From: Rosistilla carotiformis
Lineage (GTDB): Bacteria; Planctomycetota; Planctomycetia; Pirellulales; Pirellulaceae
Direction: 5' to 3'
NCBI RefSeq assembly: GCF_007753095.1
Contig: NZ_CP036348.1
Span: forward strand, 2,356,001 to 2,420,000
DNA length: 64,000 bases
Position numbers and translations under genes: made by a program. Below are positions 57,901 through 64,000 of the stretch, piece by piece (positions within the stretch are counted from its first letter, which is position 1; each line of letters opens with the position of its first letter). The notes beneath the pieces are model-generated. The model searched no databases, was not told the DNA's origin, and saw only the letters and a list, made by a program, of their open reading frames with translations.

Positions 57901-58356
57901 AATATCCAAGTCCGTAGACACGAAGTTCTGCAGATCTTGATCAACCTGATCAAAAACGCAAAACAAGCTGTCGACAAAGCGGATGCCAGCGAGAAGGTCA
58001 TTCGCTTGACCGCCCGGACCGAAGGCGAACATGTGCGTCTGGAAGTGCAGGACAACGGCATCGGGATCTCGGCCGAAAATCTAAAAAATATCTTCCAACA
58101 CGGTTTCACAACCAAGACGACCGGACACGGATTTGGACTCCATTCATGCGCCAATTCGGCGCGTGAAATGGGAGGTTGCATGTCGGTCCATAGCGACGGT
58201 GAAGGTCGAGGCGCGACGTTTACTCTAAAGCTGCCACTTCAAGATCGGAAGGAGACTTCCGGCGTTGGGTACTTCGAATCGACGTTTGCTCGAACGCCCG
58301 TTTCAATTTTGCAAACCTCCGAAATTACTGCCTTGCCGCTACCGGGCATCCCGTAA
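54958..58356 (+). CDS. Membrane sensor histidine kinase with DAHL-like and four PAS domains
   Basis: About 1,132 residues. Two membrane helices (about 7-25 and 260-280) enclose a helical extracytoplasmic domain of about 230 residues (SGDYARLATATRVTMQHNVDLDSAVLSLRLGIRQDYDQL) that resembles the DAHL sensor domain. Four PAS domains follow (about 305-430, 440-560, 575-700 and 700-815). The transmitter (about 820-1105) has His842 in ATGVLHNVGNVLNSVNVSTN, the N-box INLIKNAKQAV, and GIGISAENLKNIFQHGFTTK with GHGFGLHS. The ATG at 54958 (AAGGA six bases upstream) overlaps the peroxidase stop. It is followed by a receiver-kinase hybrid. The sensed signal is unknown; peroxide or haem status is a guess from the neighbour. 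Confidence 0.88.
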   Translation: MNRRLSHLLFLTLTLLAIMGLYLRSIDRVSGDYARLATATRVTMQHNVDLDSAVLSLRLGIRQDYDQLTYYEQSLHSTVSNGLGKLAAPRLLTPELHRRIDNVESLVQDKLVLSHEFKATHAIVRNSIAALLRNVELAKQSPTLPANLKLVLADLESSGYRFSVSGKSTDRKVFSDTLAKLKSEWMATNGDAPYPKIDWTIRHGTKLIELRHALDETVSRLVAIPVRPATLAVMDDAIKIYQRQWSTQNRYHAGMIVAIMVLLGYCATQAMALWKNAHELNVINKALEQRGDDQTADLQRSKDFFQGVLDAIDAPICVLDSTGRIVETNASWGEFSQNQNSHRLGIGSNYLQECRRRVQDGQDDGAKQFADAIEAVIAGHDGQHVSEYECESPTDKFWYQVNVTPLRDHQAGVAVVTHLDITDRVAAQRKLLETSEHLELLSLVAKYTDNSVVITDAHGCIEWVNDGFRRVSGYSFEDVKGKVPGNILYGEKTDPSAIAQIQERILKKQGFDAEILHYRKSGEPYWVAIGARPIHNENGALVRYVAVDSEITDRKESEARLTAVTQTLQTQKQTLDAVLESVAAGIVSVNHQGDIVSFNPAAEEIFGEHWLKSESLLEQLEAVEIVDPITYDPIPLIQLPMIRALQGEQVRNEELLVRRKDKDVLVSINAIPLASDGQQGAVITVLDITQQWKRDLNQRMLREGLDFAQDAMFVCESVGRIIDANEVSCKRLGYAREDLLKLVVSDIDPGVPAEKWPDFWSQLKQRKAMVLESKHRKIDGSTFPVEVTINYSDFGGIQYACCFARDITARKLAERERDQLAGELQNAARQAGMAEVATGVLHNVGNVLNSVNVSTNLIRDRIQASPVEHLSKAANVIAENEADLGNFLTNDKRGKHFPALLKQLATSFQNERDAQNEEIQALAKSVEHIKEIVSMQQSFARKSGMTESVDPIEMFEDAIKINDASLVRHGVDLVREFDAVPNIQVRRHEVLQILINLIKNAKQAVDKADASEKVIRLTARTEGEHVRLEVQDNGIGISAENLKNIFQHGFTTKTTGHGFGLHSCANSAREMGGCMSVHSDGEGRGATFTLKLPLQDRKETSGVGYFESTFARTPVSILQTSEITALPLPGIP

Positions 58357-58448
58357 CCGCGAAGCGGCGCAGCCCCATTGGGTCGAGAAGCCGCAGCCAA
58401 CAGCATCCATGTAGCATTTCGTCCGCAGATCCCATTCCAGGAATTCCC

Positions 58449-60263
58449 ATGAACACCAGCGTCCAATCCAAACCACGAATCCTTGTCATCGACGACAACC
58501 CCGCGATCCACGACGACTTTCACAAAATTCTCATCTCCGCAGGTGACAAACGCGACCTGTTGGATGCCGCCTCCGCTTTTTTTGGCGAGGAAGAGCCGAC
58601 ACCGCAGGTCTCCGACAAGCTCGACGTGCAACTGGATTCCGCCCATCAAGGCGAAGAAGGCTATCGCAAGGTGCGCGACGCCCACGCCGCGGGACGTCCC
58701 TACACCTTGGCGTTTTGCGATATGCGGATGCCGCCCGGTTGGGACGGATTGACGACGATCGAAAATCTGTGGAAGGCCGATCCCAATTTGCAGGTTGTCA
58801 TTTGCAGTGCCTATTCCGATAACACCTGGTCGGATATCTCCAAACGGCTGGGACTTTCGGATCGTTTGCTGATCTTAAAAAAGCCGTTCGACAATGCCGA
58901 AGTCCTACAGATCGTTGTGGCGCTGATCGAAAAACGGCGACTGATCGATGCCGCGTCGACGAAACGCGAATCGTTGGAACGCACCGTAACCGAACGGACA
59001 CGCCATCTGCGCGAAGCGCGAAAGGAATCGGAACAATTGTTGGCGGCGATTGATTCGATGATGGTGGGGACCGACGTTCACGGAATCGTTCAGCGTTGGA
59101 ATGAAAACGCGGTCGCGATTTTTGGAATTCGCGCGGAGGACGCGATGGGAACACCGCTCGAAGCGCTACCGATCCAATGGGAGACACCCGGTTTGGTGGA
59201 CCATTTGCTTCACAATCAAAATCACGAGACGTCGATGCAGCTTGAAACCAGCTTTCCCGATCCTCACGGCGTGCTGCGCGTGATTTCGTTTTCCAGCTAT
59301 CCGGTCGTGGAGGCGGGGATTCGATATGGCACATTGATTCTCGGCACCGATGTGACCGAACATCGTGTCTTGGAACAGCAGTTGCAAAACGCGCAACGGC
59401 TCGAATCGGTGGGCCAGTTGGCGGCTGGGGTTGCGCACGAGATCAACACGCCGATGCAGTATTTGGGAGACAACCTGGCCTATCTGAATAGCAAGTTCGA
59501 CAAATTGATCGGATATTTGCAGTCGTCGTGTGATCTGTTGGAGCAAGCGGACCATTCAAGTGTCGACTGCAATCTCGTCGCCGAGTTGCGGGAGCAAGCA
59601 AACACGTTGAGCTTAAAAAAACTCTACACGCAAATCCCTCAAGCCCTTGCCGATTCGATCGACGGTGTCGAACACGTTTCCCGAATCATCCGTGCGATGA
59701 AGGAATTGTCGCATCCCGGAGGTGAAGAAGCCTCGGCGGTCGATATCAATCGGGCGTTGGAAACCACGATAGCCGTTTCGACTAACGAATGGAAATACGT
59801 CGCAAAAATCGAGACGGATCTCGATCCCAGTATCGAACCGGTGCTGGGCTATCCTGGCGAATTGAATCAGGTCTTCCTTAATTTGATCGTCAACGCGGCC
59901 CATGCGATTTCCGACGTCACCGCAGGGGGCAGCAACGGACTTGGCAATATCCACATCCGATCGTCGCAGCATCAAGGATTTGTCAAAGTCGAGATTTCCG
60001 ACAACGGAGGGGGCATCCCGGAAAGTATTCGAGGACGTGTGTTTGATCCGTTTTTCACCACCAAGGAAGTGGGCAAGGGAACCGGTCAAGGACTTGCGAT
60101 CGCGCATACCGTGGTCGTCCAACGGCATGCCGGCAAGCTCTCGTTTGATGTCGAGGAAGGTGTCGGCACGACATTTGTTGTCGACCTGCCCACCTCCGCG
60201 ATGGCGAATTCCCATGAATCCGTCATCTCCGAGGCACTCGTTGCGGGTGCTGGCGTTTCGTGA
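58449..60263 (+). CDS. Response receiver-PAS-histidine kinase hybrid
   Basis: 604 residues. An N-terminal receiver (about 1-170, [15 protein letters not shown]) has its phospho-acceptor at Asp91 ([12 protein letters not shown]), displaced by a roughly 40-residue insertion. A coiled coil ([23 protein letters not shown]) leads to a PAS domain (about 195-310), then HisKA with His330 in [18 protein letters not shown] and a complete HATPase ([46 protein letters not shown]). It starts 92 bases after the membrane kinase gene and is likely cotranscribed. The kinase upstream could phosphorylate Asp91, forming a relay. No DNA-binding output domain is encoded nearby, so the final target is unknown. Confidence 0.9.
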   Translation: MNTSVQSKPRILVIDDNPAIHDDFHKILISAGDKRDLLDAASAFFGEEEPTPQVSDKLDVQLDSAHQGEEGYRKVRDAHAAGRPYTLAFCDMRMPPGWDGLTTIENLWKADPNLQVVICSAYSDNTWSDISKRLGLSDRLLILKKPFDNAEVLQIVVALIEKRRLIDAASTKRESLERTVTERTRHLREARKESEQLLAAIDSMMVGTDVHGIVQRWNENAVAIFGIRAEDAMGTPLEALPIQWETPGLVDHLLHNQNHETSMQLETSFPDPHGVLRVISFSSYPVVEAGIRYGTLILGTDVTEHRVLEQQLQNAQRLESVGQLAAGVAHEINTPMQYLGDNLAYLNSKFDKLIGYLQSSCDLLEQADHSSVDCNLVAELREQANTLSLKKLYTQIPQALADSIDGVEHVSRIIRAMKELSHPGGEEASAVDINRALETTIAVSTNEWKYVAKIETDLDPSIEPVLGYPGELNQVFLNLIVNAAHAISDVTAGGSNGLGNIHIRSSQHQGFVKVEISDNGGGIPESIRGRVFDPFFTTKEVGKGTGQGLAIAHTVVVQRHAGKLSFDVEEGVGTTFVVDLPTSAMANSHESVISEALVAGAGVS

Positions 60264-60318
60264 GTTCCGCCTCGCACGACGCGGGTTGCTTGTCCAACGC
60301 GGTCGGCTGCCACGCGGA

Positions 60319-61125
60319 TCAATTTCCTGCAGGCTGATTTGAGATCGGTTGGCGAACTTGAGTGAACATCCAATCGATGGCACCCGCCGCGTCGGAATAG
60401 GCGTGCGTCCAGCTGTTGTGTCCGACGCCTGGCAATTCGAAATATTCGATCTGGGAGCCCCCCGCGTCCTGAATGGCTTGGACCATCGAACGCGAACGCT
60501 CGGTCGGAACGACGGTATCGGCGCCCCCGTGGAATACCCGAATCGGAAGCCCTGTCAGCCGCGCGGCCTGTTGTTCGTCGCCACCACCGCAAACGATGAT
60601 CGCCGCGGCGAACCATTCGGGATAACGCGACGCCAGGTCCCATGATCCGTATCGGCCCATCGAGAGCCCCGTCAGATAAACGCGTGATCGGTCGACCGGT
60701 TGTTCGTCGAGTGTCTGCCGCAACATGGAAATCACCCCCTGCATCGGCTCCGACGGCTCAGCCGGCAACCGCGACGAAACGCGGTCGCCCCAGGGAACGT
60801 TCACCCATTGCTTTCCGGCTGGACACTGGGCGGCAAGCACAAAGCAGGGATATTTTTCGCGTTGGGCGTCCTTCGCCATCTGTTCGGGGAAGTACTTTAA
60901 TTGCCGGGCATTGTCCTCGCCACGCTCCCCTGCGCCGTGCAAGAACAGCACCAGCGGATACTTCGTGCCGGGTTCGATCTTTGCCGGTGAAACCAAGCGA
61001 TACGCAAGCGGTTGTTGTTTGTCATCCCCCGCGGAGCGCGGAATGCTACGAATTTCGAAGGGTTCATCCGCCATGATAGGAGTGCAAGTGAGCAGGAGAA
61101 GAAGGAAAAAAGCGAGATGTGGCAT
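60319..61125 (-). CDS. Secreted alpha/beta-hydrolase, esterase/peptidase type
   Basis: 268 residues with a signal peptide (HLAFFLLLLLTCTPIMA). Nucleophile elbow GLSMG in VYLTGLSMGRYGSWDLA, oxyanion region FLHGAGERG, and the final His in ELPGVGHNSW; the fold is that of the phospholipase/carboxylesterase and prolyl-oligopeptidase-like hydrolases. It is typical of planctomycete secreted esterases, possibly acting on acetylated polysaccharides; substrate unknown. The gene is convergent with the receiver-kinase operon (55-base gap). Confidence 0.87.
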   Translation of the reverse strand: MPHLAFFLLLLLTCTPIMADEPFEIRSIPRSAGDDKQQPLAYRLVSPAKIEPGTKYPLVLFLHGAGERGEDNARQLKYFPEQMAKDAQREKYPCFVLAAQCPAGKQWVNVPWGDRVSSRLPAEPSEPMQGVISMLRQTLDEQPVDRSRVYLTGLSMGRYGSWDLASRYPEWFAAAIIVCGGGDEQQAARLTGLPIRVFHGGADTVVPTERSRSMVQAIQDAGGSQIEYFELPGVGHNSWTHAYSDAAGAIDWMFTQVRQPISNQPAGN

Positions 61126-61487
61126 GGGGGTTCCTTGGTCGTGTCTTTACGTCGCCAGGGACGTTGGCAAATTCGATTGGTTGCATTTTCGTTGCCCCGG
61201 TGGGTGACGTCAATCTTGTCCGGCGAACGTTCGTCGGCGCCGTCGCAACAGGCGTGTCGGCTGATCATCGGCCATTGCCTTGCGATCGACGGGGATTGCA
61301 ACCACCCTCTCGGTCGGCGATCTGTCCGGCCTCGCAACGTCAACAGAGGAGGGGAACGCGAAGAATTGCCCCGAAACCTAGCTGCGGATAAATCCGACCG
61401 TTGCAGAGGAATCGGGTTTCGCTCACACTGAAGCCCCCGCCCTAATCCCACCCTTCTATTCCCACCTCCATTCGAAAAGAGCTGCCG
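61126..61487. other. Divergent intergenic region
   Basis: About 360 bases between the esterase and the Nramp-family gene. No clear promoter, riboswitch or repeat was seen; short plus-strand frames here are likely non-coding. Confidence 0.45.
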
Positions 61488-62777
61488 ATGAACAATCCGC
61501 CCTCAAATCTGCCTTGGTACCGTCGCATTGGCCCCGGATTGATCACCGCCTGCGTTGTCATTGGACCGGGCAGTTTGGTGACCAGTTCGAAGGTTGGCGC
61601 GTCCGAGCAATATGGAATGTTGTGGGTCGTGGTGGTATCGGTTGCCTTCATGATGCTGTACATGACGCTTGGGGCAAAATTGGGGGCTGTCGGATCGGCT
61701 GCACCGTGCGATTTGATCGCCGCCAAAGCGGGACGCTGGTTGTCGGTTCTGGTTGGCCTCAGCGTGTTCTTCATCGCCACGGCGTTTCAATCGGGAAACA
61801 ACATTGGTGTTGCGGCGACGTTCGAAGCGTTCATCGATTCCAAAGAACTAGTGGCCGTGATGGTGGTCGTCTTCAATCTACTGGCGATCGCGTTTCTGTT
61901 TGTCTTCAAAGACATGTACAAAATGCTGGAACGCGTGATGATGGCGTTCGTGGGCCTGATGCTGATCTCGTTTGCAATCAATCTGATCAGTCTGCGGCCC
62001 GATCTGGTTGCAATGGGCAAGGGCTTGGTCACACCTTCGCTTGGCAAGTCGGGGGATCTGTTGCCCGTCTTAGGCTTGATCGGTACCACTTTCATCAGCG
62101 CCGCCGCTTTCTACCAAGCCTATCTCGTCAGGCAGAAAGGCTGGGGGATCGATGAAGTGAAGAGCGGGATGGTCGACGCCCGAATTGGATCGATCATCAT
62201 GTTTCTGATCACCGTGATGTTGATGTCGACCGCTGCGGCAGGGTTGTCAGGACGCGAAGACATCACCCTGAACAGTCCTGTCGATGTCGCGGTCGCACTG
62301 GAGGCGACGTTTGGGCCGGCCGCCAAAGTCATCTTCTGCTTTGGGCTCTTCTCCGCGGCCTATTCCTCGTTTTTGGTGAACGCCATGATCGGCGGTTTTA
62401 TGGCGGCCGACGGACTGAACCTCGGCAGCCGGCCTACCGATCTTGTGCCTCGGCTGCTGACAGCGGCGTCGTTGCTGTTGGGCATGGCGGTGGGGGTGGC
62501 AGTGCTAATCTTCGATTTTGATCGCACCCCGACGATCATTGCCGCGCAAGCGGTGACCGTGGTCGCTGCCCCGTTGATCGCGGGTGTTTTGCTGTGGTTG
62601 ACCAGTTCGCGCGATGTGATGGGCGACCACGTGAATCGACCCGTTACGATCGTTTTTGGCCTCATCGGCTTGGGGCTATTGCTTGCAATGGCCGGCAAGA
62701 CTGCCTTCTCGGATCTCCCCAAAAAGCTGGAGAGCTATGCTCCGGCAGCTGCCACGGCGGATGCAGAAGATCAATAG
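61488..62777 (+). CDS. Nramp-family transporter with altered metal-site motifs
   Basis: 429 residues and about eleven membrane helices in the Nramp (MntH) superfamily; the first helix begins RRIGPGLITACVVIGPGSLVTSSKVGA, as in the family. Normal Nramp proteins have DPGN in helix 1 and a conserved Met with PH in helix 6 for Mn/Fe binding. Here helix 1 has GPGS (residues 26-29) and helix 6 has GTTFISAAAFYQAYLV (about 199-214), so both motifs are replaced. Such divergence is known in Nramp-related proteins that move Mg or other cargo. Cargo cannot be told. The ATG has AGAG seven bases upstream. Single gene; a CCGCC-GCAGG/CCTGC-GGCGG hairpin (62874-62897) may end its transcript. Confidence 0.85.
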   Translation: MNNPPSNLPWYRRIGPGLITACVVIGPGSLVTSSKVGASEQYGMLWVVVVSVAFMMLYMTLGAKLGAVGSAAPCDLIAAKAGRWLSVLVGLSVFFIATAFQSGNNIGVAATFEAFIDSKELVAVMVVVFNLLAIAFLFVFKDMYKMLERVMMAFVGLMLISFAINLISLRPDLVAMGKGLVTPSLGKSGDLLPVLGLIGTTFISAAAFYQAYLVRQKGWGIDEVKSGMVDARIGSIIMFLITVMLMSTAAAGLSGREDITLNSPVDVAVALEATFGPAAKVIFCFGLFSAAYSSFLVNAMIGGFMAADGLNLGSRPTDLVPRLLTAASLLLGMAVGVAVLIFDFDRTPTIIAAQAVTVVAAPLIAGVLLWLTSSRDVMGDHVNRPVTIVFGLIGLGLLLAMAGKTAFSDLPKKLESYAPAAATADAEDQ

Positions 62778-62873
62778 CTTGTGCTTCTGGAATCGCCCTG
62801 GCTAGGCATTTGCTTGCATGCCATCGGGGATCGCCGCAGATCGAACGAGCGTGTACAGGTTCGTATCCACCGC

Positions 62874-62897
62874 CCGCCTGCAGGATCCCTGCGGCGG
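62874..62897 (+). terminator. Possible hairpin after the Nramp-family gene
   Basis: CCGCCTGCAGG-ATC-CCTGCGGCGG forms a 10-bp stem with one bulged base. It lacks a T tract, so its role as a terminator is uncertain. Confidence 0.3.
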
Positions 62898-63047
62898 TGA
62901 ATCTTGGCCCGTTGCGCTGACGCGGATTGGGGGTTATTTAAAGAATTTCCGGCTGTTTCCGAGAATGCTCTTTGTTCCGGTTAACTCGGTTTGTTATAGC
63001 CTCCGAACATAGATCACAGGTGAACAAATCTTCCGGAGTTCAGAGAG

Positions 63048-64000
63048 ATGTCTTCTCCCATGCTAATTCGAATTATTCTCATCGCGCTGATTCTGCTGAC
63101 GACCGGGTTCAGCCGTTCATTCGCGCAAACATCGATCCAGTCGTTGCCGGGAACCGGTTACCAACCGGGAGCGTACGGCAGCAGCACGCCAACCTATCTT
63201 CCCCCCGTCGGTGGGCAAAGTGTTTCGTATCCTTCGCTCGAGCAAACCGCTCCTGCGGGCGGTTCATACTCGATGCCAGCGACCGTCAATCCGTCGTACG
63301 ACCCGCAGGTTCAATCGTCGTATTACCAAACGGCCAACGAAAACGCGACGTACGCCCAGAATCAGTACCTGACCGCACCAGCTCAGAATTACGTGCCGCC
63401 GGTACCGATGAGTGATCCGGCAAGCTATCAAGACGGTGGCGTGGTGGGTTCGGGAGCAAGCCAAGAATCGCTGCCGGTTCCCGACCCCGACACAACAAGT
63501 TCTGCCACGGACATGTCGATGTTGACACCGCTACCCGACCAGATGGACGCGATGGAGAAGGAATACAGCTGGTATCACTATCCGTGGGTCTGGATTCCTC
63601 GCGATGGCTGGGATAGCAGCGTTGAATTTGGTTTGAACGGGTCCGAGGGAAATACCAACTCGCTCAGCTACGCCGCCGGTGCCAATTTGGCCCGCAAAAG
63701 CGATCTCTACAATCTGGGCGTGAATTTGAACTACCGCAAAACCAGCAGCGGCGGCGTGGACACGCAGAACAACGCCCGAGCGAATTTCGACTTGGATCGC
63801 GCGATCGCCAGTTCCGACTTTTCGACGTTCCTCAAGAGTGGCCTGGAATACGACGAGTTCAAGGCGTTTGATGCGCGGGTGAACGTCAACGCGGGTCTCT
63901 CGTACTTCCTGGCAAAATCCGACGACGTCACTTTTGTCACCCGGGTCGGTGCTGGTGCGTCGCAGGAGATCGGATCGGTCGATCCCGATTGGAAACCGGA
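63048..64000 (+). CDS. DUF481 outer-membrane protein, 3' end cut by window edge
   Basis: The frame from ATG 63048 runs to the right edge without a stop (318 codons visible). A signal peptide (LIRIILIALILLTTGFSRSFAQ) is followed by a Gln/Tyr/Ser/Pro-rich low-complexity region to about residue 160, then WYHYPWVWIPRDGWDSSVEFGLNGSEGNTNSLSYAAGANLARKSDLYNLG, the beginning of a DUF481 (YdiY-like) barrel with alternating strands (NLNYRKTSSGGVDTQNNARANFDLDRAI). DUF481 proteins are outer-membrane barrels of unclear function. The start has GGAG nine bases upstream. The C-terminus is outside the window. Confidence 0.8.
   Translation, partial: MSSPMLIRIILIALILLTTGFSRSFAQTSIQSLPGTGYQPGAYGSSTPTYLPPVGGQSVSYPSLEQTAPAGGSYSMPATVNPSYDPQVQSSYYQTANENATYAQNQYLTAPAQNYVPPVPMSDPASYQDGGVVGSGASQESLPVPDPDTTSSATDMSMLTPLPDQMDAMEKEYSWYHYPWVWIPRDGWDSSVEFGLNGSEGNTNSLSYAAGANLARKSDLYNLGVNLNYRKTSSGGVDTQNNARANFDLDRAIASSDFSTFLKSGLEYDEFKAFDARVNVNAGLSYFLAKSDDVTFVTRVGAGASQEIGSVDPDWKP

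Noticed and set aside
1-64000. CRISPR arrays, transposases and integrases
   Set aside because: No regularly spaced direct repeats and no transposase or recombinase motifs were seen in any frame.

Overview
The window looks like chromosomal DNA of a planctomycete, most likely of the Pirellulaceae (Rhodopirellula/Rosistilla-like). The basis is the family content: a BBP7 outer-membrane barrel protein, large membrane Ser/Thr kinases fused to DUF1080 and lectin modules, a PmoA-like DUF6807 protein, NPCBM modules, DUF1015, a (5-formylfuran-3-yl)methyl phosphate synthase, TadE pseudopilin-like proteins, and a moderately high GC content with many GTG/TTG starts. No organism name can be proved from sequence reading alone.

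Layout. 1-1097: no confident gene. 1098-10291: housekeeping genes (cysteine desulfurase, OmpH/Skp-like chaperone, tsaD, rsmG), sulfate activation (cysD, cysNC) and a BBP7 barrel. 10442-10828: a damaged-looking ASCH gene. 11045-22866: five minus-strand genes that read as one operon: kinase/DUF1080, NPCBM exoprotein, kinase/C-type lectin/DUF1080, double-FHA protein and FHA-FHA-ABC exporter. 23347-35127: membrane-anchored unknown protein, TolC-like lipoprotein with two terminator hairpins, PanF/YhdT-like pair, two TadE proteins, small lipoprotein, DUF1015 and a secreted unknown. 35328-40990: der, an intergenic repeat patch, a PhyH-like oxygenase, a C26-type amidotransferase lacking its cysteine, and a KAS III enzyme. 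41047-49723: pabB, the cbb3-oxidase assembly genes ccoI and ccoS, DUF6807, histidine phosphatase, TIGR03364 oxidoreductase and an MfnB homologue.

50454-53433 encodes BtaA-like and BtaB-like enzymes plus a PlcP/LpxH-type metallophosphoesterase. Together these suggest replacement of phospholipids by betaine lipids. 53828-60263 encodes a di-haem peroxidase lipoprotein, a membrane PAS histidine kinase and a response-regulator/histidine-kinase hybrid. The window ends with a secreted esterase, an atypical Nramp-family transporter and the beginning of a DUF481 outer-membrane protein cut by the right edge.

The two most interesting gene groups are the kinase/lectin/FHA/ABC operon, which could carry an extracellular glycan signal through Thr phosphorylation to an FHA-controlled transporter, and the bta/plcP lipid-remodelling operon. 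Single-gene oddities are the GATase-like protein without its nucleophile, the Nramp protein without the canonical metal-site motifs, and a 155-bp stretch of identical DNA shared by the two kinase genes.
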